Origin: an uncultured Spirochaetaceae bacterium | Lineage (GTDB): Bacteria > Spirochaetota > Spirochaetia > SZUA-6 > Bin103 | Length of the DNA stretch: 8,289 bases | Reading direction: 5' to 3' | Assembly: GCA_913043885.1 (NCBI GenBank) | Contig: CAJWOB010000092.1 | Span: forward strand, 1-8,289 | Shown here: one piece after another, positions 1 to 6,337 of the stretch | Layout of the letters: the number at the start of each line of letters is the position of its first letter | How positions within the stretch are numbered: position 1 is the stretch's first letter | Notes under the pieces: generated by a model | Databases searched by the model: none | Told to the model about the DNA's origin: nothing | What the model saw: only the letters and a program-made list of their open reading frames with translations | Position numbers and translations under genes: made by a program

Positions 1-253
1 CCGCCGCTGCCAGCGCCGCCTGCGGCACCACCAGGTCGTCGGCGGTGTAGGCTGGGTGGCTGAACTGGCGCATGTAGCGAACCACCGCATCGTCGCCCTC
101 GGCGGCAATGGCGTCGAGCAGCTCGGCGACCATCTCGGCCACCTCGCCACTGCGCGCCGCTGCGCTCGGTCGTGCCGCCATTAGCTCATCGAGTGCCGCC
201 CGGTCCGTGGCCGAGCGAAGGTCGAGGATGCGTACTTCGGCGAGTGGCGACAT
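1..253 (-). CDS. hisD: Histidinol dehydrogenase, N-terminal part (runs off the left edge)
   Basis: The minus strand opens with ATG at 253-251 and stays open for 84 codons to the edge. The protein starts MSPLAEVRILDLRS and continues with VAELLDAIAAEGDDAVVRYM, then a QFSHPAYTADDLVVP segment. This follows the HisD N-terminal pattern: a helix with V..I...v...GD.Al..y, then a short F.....t..dl.Vp stretch before the first catalytic-domain helices. HisD is the zinc enzyme that oxidises L-histidinol to L-histidine in two NAD-dependent steps, the last reactions of histidine synthesis, in the cytoplasm. The catalytic and zinc-binding residues lie beyond the window, so the call rests on the N-terminus alone. 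No strong Shine-Dalgarno precedes the ATG. The gene is divergent from the DUF2203 gene across 127 bases. Seen: the open frame and the pattern. Inferred: the identity. Confidence 0.66.
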   Translation of the reverse strand, partial: MSPLAEVRILDLRSATDRAALDELMAARPSAAARSGEVAEMVAELLDAIAAEGDDAVVRYMRQFSHPAYTADDLVVPQAALAAA

Positions 254-357
254 GGTCGGCAGAGCTTAGGCGAATGAGCCACCCCCGCACCACCACGGCA
301 CCGGGGCCCCAGTCACTAGGCGCGCCCACGGCGTAGCGCCACGCGTGCAGCGGCCCG

Positions 358-363
358 TATACT
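358..363 (+). promoter_or_regulatory. Candidate -10 box (TATACT) for the DUF2203-HAD pair
   Basis: TATACT matches the sigma-70 -10 consensus at five of six positions and stands out in a very GC-rich 127-base divergent gap (254-380). No TTGACA-like -35 is visible 16-18 bases upstream. If used, transcription would start near 370, about 11 bases before the ATG at 381, giving an almost leaderless mRNA. This agrees with the lack of a good Shine-Dalgarno before that ATG. The rest of the gap holds only GC-rich sequence and a small GGCG-TAG-CGCC inverted repeat at 330-340. Confidence 0.3.
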
Positions 364-380
364 AGAAGCCCGCTGCCGGC

Positions 381-809
381 ATGTCGCAAGAAGTGAGCTT
401 CAAGAGGATCTTCACGATCGAAGAGGCCGAGCAGACCCTGCCGCTGGTGCGTAGCATCGTCGAGGACATCCTCGCCGCGGGGGCTGCTCTCAAGCGCAAT
501 CCTGTCGCCGCAACGAGCGAGGATGAGCAACAGCAGTTCCAGGAGCTGATCTTCGAGCTGCAGGAGATGGGTTGCTTCTACAAAGACTGGGACTTCGAGT
601 TGGGCCTCGTCGACTTCCCGGCGATGGTGGAGGGGGAGCTGGTCTTCCTGTGCTGGCGCAGCGACGAGCCAGCCCTCCGCTTCTATCACCGGATGGAGGA
701 TGGCTACGCTGGCCGCCGCCCCCTTCCCGGCGCGGGCGCGGGCGTGGGCGACGGCGGCGAGCGCGCTGACGCCGGGGCGTCCGACGACGCCTATCCGCCC
801 GATGGCTGA
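381..809 (+). CDS. DUF2203 family protein
   Basis: 142-residue cytoplasmic protein of the DUF2203 family, whose biochemical role is unknown. Residues 11-24 (FTIEEAEQTLPLVR) are the typical opening helix that names the family's N-terminus. A second helix (about 46-62) is followed by the conserved core at about 63-116: MGCFYKD, GLVDFPA, then VFLCWRSDEP and RFYHRMEDGYAGRRPLP. After about residue 116 the tail is Gly/Ala/Asp-rich low-complexity sequence with no family match, so the protein is somewhat longer than the conserved domain. The ATG at 381 is chosen because it directly precedes the family N-terminus; the Shine-Dalgarno is weak. The stop (807-809) overlaps the ATG of the downstream HAD gene by 8 bases, so the two are probably translationally coupled. 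Family assignment is firm; function is not known. Confidence 0.85.
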   Translation: MSQEVSFKRIFTIEEAEQTLPLVRSIVEDILAAGAALKRNPVAATSEDEQQQFQELIFELQEMGCFYKDWDFELGLVDFPAMVEGELVFLCWRSDEPALRFYHRMEDGYAGRRPLPGAGAGVGDGGERADAGASDDAYPPDG

Positions 810-1701
810 GCAGCCGAGCACCGGCGTGCTGTTCACCATCGACCTGGATGGCACCCTCCTCAATCCCGACGGCGAGGTAGACGGCCGCGACCGTTCGGCG
901 GTTGCCACGGCGCTCGAGGCTGGTGCCTCGGTGATGATCTGTACCGGCCGCGGGCAGCGCATGACTGCCCCGGTTCTGGACGCGCTGCCGGCCGGCTGTT
1001 ACGCGGCCTGCCATAACGGCGCCCTGGTACTGAACCCCAGCGGATCGGTGTTGGCGCGAACCTACCTGGCACCTGTCGCCACCGCGACCGTGGTTGCAGC
1101 ACTCCTTGCCGCCGGTCTGGAACCGCTGGTCTATGTCGAGGAAGCGCCCCACGACGCGTGTAGCCGGGTAAGGCTGCTGGCGCGTGCCTCCGCCCTTGGC
1201 GTCGCAGAGCTGAGCGCATATCTCTCCACCAAGACCCCGATCCTGCGTGTGGTCGATGACCCCGCCGCCGCGGCCGGCGGCTTGGCGCTAGGGATCGCTA
1301 CCTTCGGCGCTGCCGCTCAGCTAGGTGCGGCGGTGGCTCCGGTGGCGGCCGCCAGCGATGCGGTTCGTTGCTGGTCGGCCCCCTTCCGCAAGCGCGGTGC
1401 CGGCACCACCTACGTACTGGAAGTGGTGCCACGGGAGGGGGGCAAGGCGAGCGCCCTGCGCACCCTCAGCGCGCAGTTGGGCATTCCCCTTCAGAGCACC
1501 GTGGCGATCGGCGACAACATCAACGATCTGGAGATGCTGGAGGCGGCCGGGACGGGAGTGGCCATGGCCAACGCCGAGGATGCGGTAAAGGCAGCCGCAG
1601 CCTGGACCACCACCGATAACCGATCGGCCGGGGTTGCCGCGGCGATATCTGCGGTGCTCAATCCGCATGGTGCGCCGAGCGGCGCACCAGCACCAGTGTG
1701 A
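802..1701 (+). CDS. Cof-type HAD-superfamily hydrolase
   Basis: 299-residue phosphatase of the haloacid dehalogenase superfamily, Cof/type IIB group. All four HAD motifs are visible: motif I DLDGTLL (nucleophile D14, acid D16), motif II CTGRG (T48), motif III Lys215 in EGGKASAL, and motif IV GDNINDLEML (D238, D242). The NGA at about 72-74 and the large insert between motifs II and III (about 80-200, the C2 cap) place it among Cof phosphatases. These dephosphorylate sugar phosphates, pyridoxal phosphate or flavin precursors in the cytoplasm; the substrate cannot be read from sequence. The frame is open from 700, but the ATG at 802 is preferred because the family N-terminus begins just before motif I and because it overlaps the DUF2203 stop as ATGGCTGA. 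Its 3' end overlaps the convergent phosphatase gene by 44 bases. It appears intact. Confidence 0.88.
   Translation: MAEQPSTGVLFTIDLDGTLLNPDGEVDGRDRSAVATALEAGASVMICTGRGQRMTAPVLDALPAGCYAACHNGALVLNPSGSVLARTYLAPVATATVVAALLAAGLEPLVYVEEAPHDACSRVRLLARASALGVAELSAYLSTKTPILRVVDDPAAAAGGLALGIATFGAAAQLGAAVAPVAAASDAVRCWSAPFRKRGAGTTYVLEVVPREGGKASALRTLSAQLGIPLQSTVAIGDNINDLEMLEAAGTGVAMANAEDAVKAAAAWTTTDNRSAGVAAAISAVLNPHGAPSGAPAPV
1668..1689. terminator. Perfect GC hairpin in the convergent gene overlap, possible bidirectional terminator
   Basis: TGGTGCGCC (1668-1676), loop GAGC (1677-1680), GGCGCACCA (1681-1689): a perfect 9-bp stem with a 4-base loop. It lies inside the 44-base overlap of the HAD gene (+) and the SpoIIE gene (-), where both transcripts end. 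No T-run follows on either strand, so it is not a canonical intrinsic terminator. It may act as a 3'-end stabiliser, a pause site, or simply be coding sequence (GAPSGAP on the plus strand). Confidence 0.35.
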
Positions 1702-2068
1702 TGTCGTCGGCCTGGGACGCCTGAAACTGGGTTACATCGTCCACCAGCGTCGCCAGAATCCGCGGTAGGTCGAGGTGGGAGCTGCGCTGTAGCGACTGCT
1801 CGAGCCGCTCCTGGCCGTAGAGCTCGCCGTCAGCGCTCTGGGCCTCGGTTACCCCGTCGGTGAACAGCAGCACGATATCTTCTTCCGCGATCTCGAGGTC
1901 GAAGTCGGACAGGTAGGGGGTGGCGTCGACGACGATCCCCAGCCAGGTGCCAATGGTGGGCACCCGCCGCATCGAGCCGGTGGCCGCCTGGTAGTGGATG
2001 ATGTCCTGATGGAGTCCCGCGACCTGCACGTTGCCGCCGCATAAGCGCAGCGCAGAGAGCGTCACGTA

Positions 2069-2070
2069 CC
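2069..2070 (-). other. +1 frameshift site in the SpoIIE-type phosphatase gene
   Basis: On the coding strand the sequence reads ACC AAG CAG GTA CGT GAC, leaving the family. Dropping one G gives ACC AAG CAG TAC GTG ACG CTC (TKQYVTL), which continues directly into SALRL and GLHQDI, as expected for the SpoIIE fold (LGT..YVTL..LR). The two frames meet exactly here with no missing residues, so a single extra base explains the break. Confidence 0.75.
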
Positions 2071-3027
2071 TGCTTGGTACCGAGCCGGGCAATGTTCTCC
2101 TTGAGGACGGCATTCACCCCGCTGAGCACCCGCGACGGAGTGATATCGGGGGTGCGCTGCACGCTCGTCGACACCGACGTCTGGGTGATCATCATGATCA
2201 AACTCGACTCCACGCCGTGGCCCGACACGTCCCCGATCGTAACCCACAGCTCTTCGTCGTTGGTGGTAATCAAATCGTAATAGTCGCCGCCTACTTCCTT
2301 GGCCGGCAGCATCGTCGCCGAGACCTGGAAGCCGTTTACCCGCTCCAGCGTCGGCAGGAGTGAGGTCTGGATACGCTTGGCGATATCCATCTCTTCCCAG
2401 AGGGCGTCGCGAGCCGCGCGTAGATCGCTCTGCGATCGCTCCAGCTGCCAGTTGCTGCGCATCAGCCGCGAACGGAGGAAGAACTCCTCACGCATGCGCT
2501 GGTGACGGATGTGGGTGTTCAGGACGCTCAACACCGCCACCGCACTCATGAAGAACAGCGGCTCGAGCAGCTGCCGGGTGTCGTACGGGCCTCCCCAGAT
2601 CAGGTTGCCGACGTTGTAGACGACCAGCACCAGCACGCCGATGAGCGCGGTGTGGAGGGCGCGCCAGGGCATGAACAGGCTGATGCCGATGTTGACCAGG
2701 TGCAGTCCCACCCAGTAGCTGGACGCGTAGCCGCCGAGCTCCACGGTCATGACGACGATGGTGGCGGTGACGGTGAGCCCAGCCACGTAGGCGTACAGGA
2801 AGCTGAGGCGATGCGGCTCGGAGACGCTCAAGAACAGGAACTCGACAAGGAAGACGCCGACGGCCACGGCACGGTAGATACCGAATCGCACCAGCATGTC
2901 ACCTGACACGACGAACAGGTCCAGCACAAAGAACAGGCCGATCATCAGCGTGCCGACCAGGAGCAGCAGCCGAAACCACACGTGGGTGACCCCGCGTAGG
3001 TAGGTGCGGAAGCTGGTGGCGTTTAGG

Positions 3028-3399
3028 TCAATCGTCGGCTGCGACATCGATACTCGTCAGTTTCAGTAGTCGGCCGTTGGGCATGCGCCCGTTGGCGTCT
3101 TCCGAGAACTCAGGGCGAATGCGGTGGACGTAGAACATCGCCACTCTGCCTCGATGCTTGACGTCGACCTCGCCGCGATGCTCGGTGACGAACACGTTCT
3201 CCACGGCCTTGAGTGTTTCTCGGGAGACGTTGATCTCACCGGCCTCACCGTAGCTCTCCATGCGGGAGGCGAGGTTCACGGTATCCCCCCACACGTCGTA
3301 GCCGTACTTGGTGGTACCGATAACTCCTGCCGCAACGGGGCCGCTGTGTATGCCGATCCTGATCTCCCAAAGCTCCTCGCCTACCGCTGTGCGTACGTT
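3028..3399 (-). pseudogene. Adenylate cyclase, C-terminal fragment cut off by the IS element
   Basis: This is the second half of the class III cyclase domain, read from the target-site copy (3399-3396) to the TGA at 3030-3028. It opens VRTAVGEELWEIRIGIHSGP, followed by VAAGVIGTTKYGYDVWGDTVNLASRMES. In class III cyclases the Asp of YDVWG helps select adenine, and the Asn and Arg of VNLASRM contact ribose and stabilise the transition state. It continues through GEINVSRETL to a short tail ending DVAADD. The fragment has no start of its own. The open frame extends into the IS left end up to 3591, but that part is IS sequence read backwards. It lacks both metal-binding aspartates and cannot be active. 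Its stop overlaps the phosphatase start (3047) by 20 bases, so translation of that gene was probably coupled to this one. Confidence 0.88.
3396..3399. repeat. Target-site duplication CGTT, left copy
   Basis: CGTT lies immediately before the IS left end (TGTTAGTGG). The same four bases occur at 5448-5451 after the right end. On the gene strand they read AACG, and removing one copy with the IS gives MMNNVRTAVG in a single frame. Confidence 0.75.
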
Positions 3400-3457
3400 T
3401 GTTAGTGGCGGCCGTAAATTGCACACATTTGGCGGACGAAAATTGCACACTCGCCGG
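3400..3457 (+). repeat. IS21 left terminal inverted repeat, with two internal blocks
   Basis: 58 bp from TGTTAGTGGCGG to CACTCGCCGG; it matches the reverse complement of the right end at 50 of 58 positions. It contains two copies of a 21-bp block (3406-3426 and 3430-3450) with the shared core TGGCGG-x(2)-G-x-AAATTGCACA, spaced 24 bp start to start. Repeated blocks in IS21 ends are the expected transposase binding sites. Confidence 0.9.
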
Positions 3458-3523
3458 TTCTGAAGATAGAGCCGGAAGGACTGACTGGGACTCAGCGGCC
3501 GGTTTCTGAACGACAATCCTCCC

Positions 3524-3528
3524 GGAGG
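3524..3528 (+). promoter_or_regulatory. Shine-Dalgarno GGAGG for istA
   Basis: GGAGG lies four bases before the GTG at 3533 within CCCGGAGGGGAG. This supports GTG 3533 as the start, though the spacing is short; the in-frame GTG at 3554 would be too far away. Confidence 0.5.
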
Positions 3529-3532
3529 GGAG

Positions 3533-4561
3533 GTGCACGGAAGGGAGAAGCGAGTGCTGCTGAGGGAGTATTTAGACCAGGGCTGGAACAAGGCAGCCCT
3601 GGCCCAGAAGTTGGGGATCAGCCGGCGAACGATCTATCACTGGATCGCGACTGGACAGCTCGATCGGGACCTCGACCAAGATTCGGTGAGATACCAGCAA
3701 CGACCGATGGTCCCACGCAAGATTGATGAGTATCGATGGATCATCCACACACGGTTGGATGAGTACCCGGCACTGAGCGCGGTGCGGATCCACGAGGAGA
3801 TCCGCTCCGCCGGCTACGACGGCGGCTACACCCAGGTTCGCGAGTACGTGAAGGCGGTGCGACCGCGGGCGGCACCGGAGCCGATGGTGAGGTTCGAGAC
3901 GCCGCCGGGGCACCAGGCACAGGTGGACTTCGCCCACTTCAGGCTGCCATGGGGCCGGCGCTGGGCACTGGTGTTCGTGCTGAGCTACTCAAGGCTGCTG
4001 TGGGTTCGGTTCTTTCCGCGTCAGGACATGCGAGCGCTCACCAGCGGCCTCGAGCAGGCCTTTGGCGCAATCGGTGGCGTGCCGAAGGAGATCCTATTCG
4101 ACCAGATGCGGGCAGTGGCGGTGGCTGACCGTCGCCAGGATGGCGGACCGCTGGTGGAGAACGCCGAGTTCGTCAGGTTCGCCAACCACTGGGGCTTTCG
4201 AGCGCGTCTGTGTCGGCCTTATCGCGCCAAGACCAAAGGAAAGGTGGAGCGGCCGATCCGGTACCTTCGCGAGAGCTTCTTCTACGGGCGGAGGTTCGTC
4301 AGCGACGCCGATCTGGACGCAGAGTTGATGCGCTGGCTCGACGCTACCGCCAACGTCCGCACTCATCGGACGACCGGTCAGAAGCCGATCGAACGGTTCC
4401 AGCGAGATGAAAAGGCACTGCTAAGTCCGTTGGCAGCAACGCCGTATCGTTCGTTGGTCTTGCCACCGGAGCGCGAAGCAGCTCGCACGCCAATCCCGAC
4501 GATCGAGGTGCAACGGCGGCCGCTGAAAGTCTACGGGCAGCTGGTCGGAGAGCGCGCGTGA
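3533..4561 (+). CDS. istA: IS21-family transposase IstA
   Basis: 342-residue DDE transposase, starting with GTG. Residues about 8-40 form a helix-turn-helix (WNKAALAQKLGISRRTIYHWI) that recognises the IS ends. The integrase-type catalytic core has its acidic triad at D132 (QVDFAHFRL), D190 (EILFDQMRAV) and E239 (KTKGKVERPIRYL), with normal spacing for the rve/IS21 fold. A C-terminal DNA-contact region follows (TGQKPIERF and the strand-rich tail to 342). The protein cuts and joins the IS ends in the target DNA. It is a little shorter than the roughly 390-residue IstA of IS21 itself but has every catalytic residue. The stop overlaps the istB start as GTGA. No frameshift or premature stop is seen. 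Confidence 0.95.
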   Translation: MHGREKRVLLREYLDQGWNKAALAQKLGISRRTIYHWIATGQLDRDLDQDSVRYQQRPMVPRKIDEYRWIIHTRLDEYPALSAVRIHEEIRSAGYDGGYTQVREYVKAVRPRAAPEPMVRFETPPGHQAQVDFAHFRLPWGRRWALVFVLSYSRLLWVRFFPRQDMRALTSGLEQAFGAIGGVPKEILFDQMRAVAVADRRQDGGPLVENAEFVRFANHWGFRARLCRPYRAKTKGKVERPIRYLRESFFYGRRFVSDADLDAELMRWLDATANVRTHRTTGQKPIERFQRDEKALLSPLAATPYRSLVLPPEREAARTPIPTIEVQRRPLKVYGQLVGERA

Positions 4562-5379
4562 AGACTAAACCTTCTCGACGCGAACAGATTCGGGCCATGC
4601 TCGCAGACCTCAAGCTGCCAGGTGCCCTCGAGGCAGCGGACCAGGTGCTGTCCGAGGCCGACAGTGGCTCGCTCACTGCCGGCGAGGCCATCCACAAGCT
4701 CCTCGGAGCCCAGATCAGCCTCCGGAACAACCGGAGGCTACAGGCCGCCATGCGTTCGTCGCGATTGCCGGCGGTGAAGACCTTCGACCAGTTCGACTTC
4801 TCGTTTCAGCCATCGATCAAGCGGGAACAGATCGACAGCCTGGCCGAGCTCGGCTTCCTCGAGCGCAAGGAGAACGTCGTCCTGCTCGGACCGCCTGGCG
4901 TTGGCAAGACCCACCTGGCCATCAGCCTGGCGACCGCCGCCGCCCAACACGGTAGACGCGTCTACTACAGCACCCTGGCCGATCTGGTCACTTCGCTCGA
5001 GGAGGCGCAGGCAGCTGGCACTCTCAAACGTCGGCTGACAGTGCTCAGTCATCCCTCACTGCTGGTCGTTGATGAGATCGGCTACCTGCCGGTGAGTCAG
5101 TCGGGAGCAGTGCTGTTCTTCCAGCTCATGGGCCGACGCTACGAGCACGCTTCCACCGTCCTGACATCCAACAAGGGCTTCGAGGAATGGGGTCAGGTCC
5201 TTGGCGACGACGTGATGGCCGCAGCTCTCATCGACCGCGTCCTCCACCACTGCCACATCGTCAACATCCGCGGCAACTCCTACCGGATGCGCGAGCACTC
5301 GGACCTATGGCGGACGCTCCAGCCGGATGCCGAGCACCGCTCGCCAAACCCGGAACCCTCGGAGGTGCCTAGCTCCTAA
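4558..5379 (+). CDS. istB: IS21-family helper ATPase IstB
   Basis: 273-residue AAA+ ATPase related to DnaC. An N-terminal helical region (about 5-70) precedes the ATPase core. Walker A is GPPGVGKTH at 111-119, Walker B LLVVDEIGYLP at 168-178, the sensor-1 region TSNKGFEEWG at 203-212, and a likely arginine finger is R227 in LIDRVLHH. Its length is normal for the family (IS21 IstB is about 265). IstB binds target DNA as an ATP-dependent oligomer and recruits the IstA-bound IS ends. The GTG start at 4558 overlaps the istA stop by four bases, so it is probably made by translational coupling. The last 20 or so residues are a polar, Pro-rich tail that ends just before the right inverted repeat. 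It appears intact. Confidence 0.95.
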   Translation: MKTKPSRREQIRAMLADLKLPGALEAADQVLSEADSGSLTAGEAIHKLLGAQISLRNNRRLQAAMRSSRLPAVKTFDQFDFSFQPSIKREQIDSLAELGFLERKENVVLLGPPGVGKTHLAISLATAAAQHGRRVYYSTLADLVTSLEEAQAAGTLKRRLTVLSHPSLLVVDEIGYLPVSQSGAVLFFQLMGRRYEHASTVLTSNKGFEEWGQVLGDDVMAAALIDRVLHHCHIVNIRGNSYRMREHSDLWRTLQPDAEHRSPNPEPSEVPSS

Positions 5380-5388
5380 CCAACCACC

Positions 5389-5446
5389 CCGGCGAGTGTG
5401 CAATTTTCACCCGCCATCTCTGTGCAATTTTCGGCCGCCATTGACA
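5389..5446 (-). repeat. IS21 right terminal inverted repeat, with two internal blocks
   Basis: Reverse complement of the left end with eight mismatches over 58 bp. It holds two of the same 21-bp blocks (5396-5416 and 5420-5440), pointing inward, so the element carries two putative transposase sites at each end at the same 24-bp pitch. Confidence 0.9.
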
Positions 5447-5447
5447 T

Positions 5448-5451
5448 CGTT
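5448..5451. repeat. Target-site duplication CGTT, right copy
   Basis: Second copy of the CGTT at 3396-3399. One base (T5447) lies between it and the last paired base of the right inverted repeat. Confidence 0.7.
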
Positions 5452-6310
5452 GTTCATCATGTTCACAGAGCTGCGAATCTCCAGTGCCATTAGGCAGGCA
5501 CGAATGGCGTGGCTGGCGACTGGGTCGGGGACCCCGGCGGCGCACATGAAGGAATCGCCGATGGTCTTGATCTTCTCTAGACGGTACTTGGCGCAGCTGA
5601 GGTCGAAGAACTCGAACGCACGATCGAGCTCCAGGGCGACATCCTCGGGATCCATCTTCTCGGTGATCTGGGAGAAGTTGACGAAGTCGGTAAACACCAC
5701 CGAGGCGGAGGCGTGCGACCTGGGTGTGATTCCGCCACGGTCCTTGAGCTCGGTGATGATCGAGGCGGGGAAGATGTTGCGCAGCAGGCCATCCGATGTA
5801 TCTCGCTCCACCTCGATTGCCCGGGCCTGCAGGAACGACGTCAGGTAGAGCCGGTTACTGATAAACGACCACACCACCACCAACAGCGTGATGCCCACCA
5901 GGAAGAAGTTGTGCTCTACGAACTCTCGCCACCCATAGGCGGCGTAGTTACGGTCGAAGGCAAGAACCGCGGCTACGTACAGCAGCCAAATACCCGCTGC
6001 GTTGAGCGTCGACGCCCGCACGCTCCAGCCCATGGACAGCGCCTGACCCACCATCACCAGCGTCAGCCCTGCCCAATACGAGCTCGTCTCGCCGCCGGTG
6101 AACAGCACCGTTCCCAGCAAATGGGAGTAGCGGACGGACCAGGGAAGGTAGGTGGTAACCAGCACCATGGCCACGAGGGGCACCACGAGGGCGCGTATGA
6201 GCAGCAGCGTCTGAAAGATGTCGGGGAAGCGGATGACGTCGAGCACCCCGAAGGCCGGATAGAGCACCAGACCGAGCCAGCCGATGATGCGCAACGCGCG
6301 GTGCGAGGCG

Positions 6311-6314
6311 CCCC
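6311..6314 (-). other. Probable -1 frameshift near the cyclase start (C4/G4 run)
   Basis: From ATG 6338 the coding strand reads MGRAAAPGG and then leaves the cyclase frame. Adding one G in this run gives MGRAAAPGGGASHRALRIIG, joining smoothly to the membrane domain. The only other in-frame start after the upstream TAG is TTG 6294, which has no good ribosome site. The exact position between 6336 and 6294 is not fixed. Confidence 0.5.
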
Positions 6315-6337
6315 GCCGGGCGCGGCCGCCCTACCCA

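Larger units (their letters stand above)
1658..3047 (-). pseudogene. Membrane-anchored SpoIIE/PP2C-type serine phosphatase, frameshifted
   Basis: The gene starts at ATG 3047-3045 and reads open to a false stop at 1830; the true C-terminus lies in another frame ending at 1658. Removing one base near 2069-2070 gives one 462-residue protein. Residues about 27-178 hold six hydrophobic segments, with GGYASSYWVGL at 105-115 between helices. A charged helical linker (about 182-230) ends in AKRIQTSLLPT, typical of the entry to SpoIIE/RsbU phosphatase domains. The catalytic domain shows EVGGDYYD (D255) and IGDVSGHG (D273). After the frameshift it shows GLHQDIIHY, LLFTDGVTEA and QADDITLVLV, which supply the remaining metal-binding acids. 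Such enzymes dephosphorylate STAS/SiaC-type proteins at the membrane. The start overlaps the cyclase stop by 20 bases. As written, the product would lose the last third of the phosphatase domain and be inactive. Family is certain; whether the frameshift is biological is open. Confidence 0.85.
3400..5447 (+). mobile_element. Complete IS21-family insertion sequence inserted in the adenylate cyclase gene
   Basis: About 2048 bp containing istA and istB overlapping by four bases, bounded by 58-bp imperfect inverted repeats that begin TGT and flanked by a 4-bp CGTT duplication. Gene order, the DDE transposase plus AAA+ helper, terminal TG/CA, repeated blocks within the ends and the short duplication are all family hallmarks. 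Both genes look intact, so the element may still be mobile or a recent arrival. It lies antisense to the host operon. The right end has one unpaired T (5447) if the duplication is taken as CGTT; otherwise the element ends at 5446 and the duplication is a 5-bp imperfect ACGTT/TCGTT. Confidence 0.93.

Noticed and set aside
700..801. A 34-residue N-terminal extension of the HAD protein from 700
   Set aside because: It overlaps the conserved end of DUF2203 and is Ala/Arg/Pro-rich; motif I is normally close to the N-terminus, so ATG 802 fits better.
186..1152. Two long minus-strand open frames (186-962 and 490-1152)
   Set aside because: They run antisense to DUF2203 and the HAD gene and are low-complexity Arg/Ala/Gly sequence.
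2186..2200. Palindrome TGATCA-TCA-TGATCA
   Set aside because: It lies in the phosphatase coding region (SLIMMITQ) and is explained by the codons; no sign of an operator role.
3400..3591. Open frame extending the cyclase C-terminal fragment rightwards to a start at 3591
   Set aside because: The extension is the IS left end and the istA start read on the opposite strand; it is a chimera without cyclase similarity.
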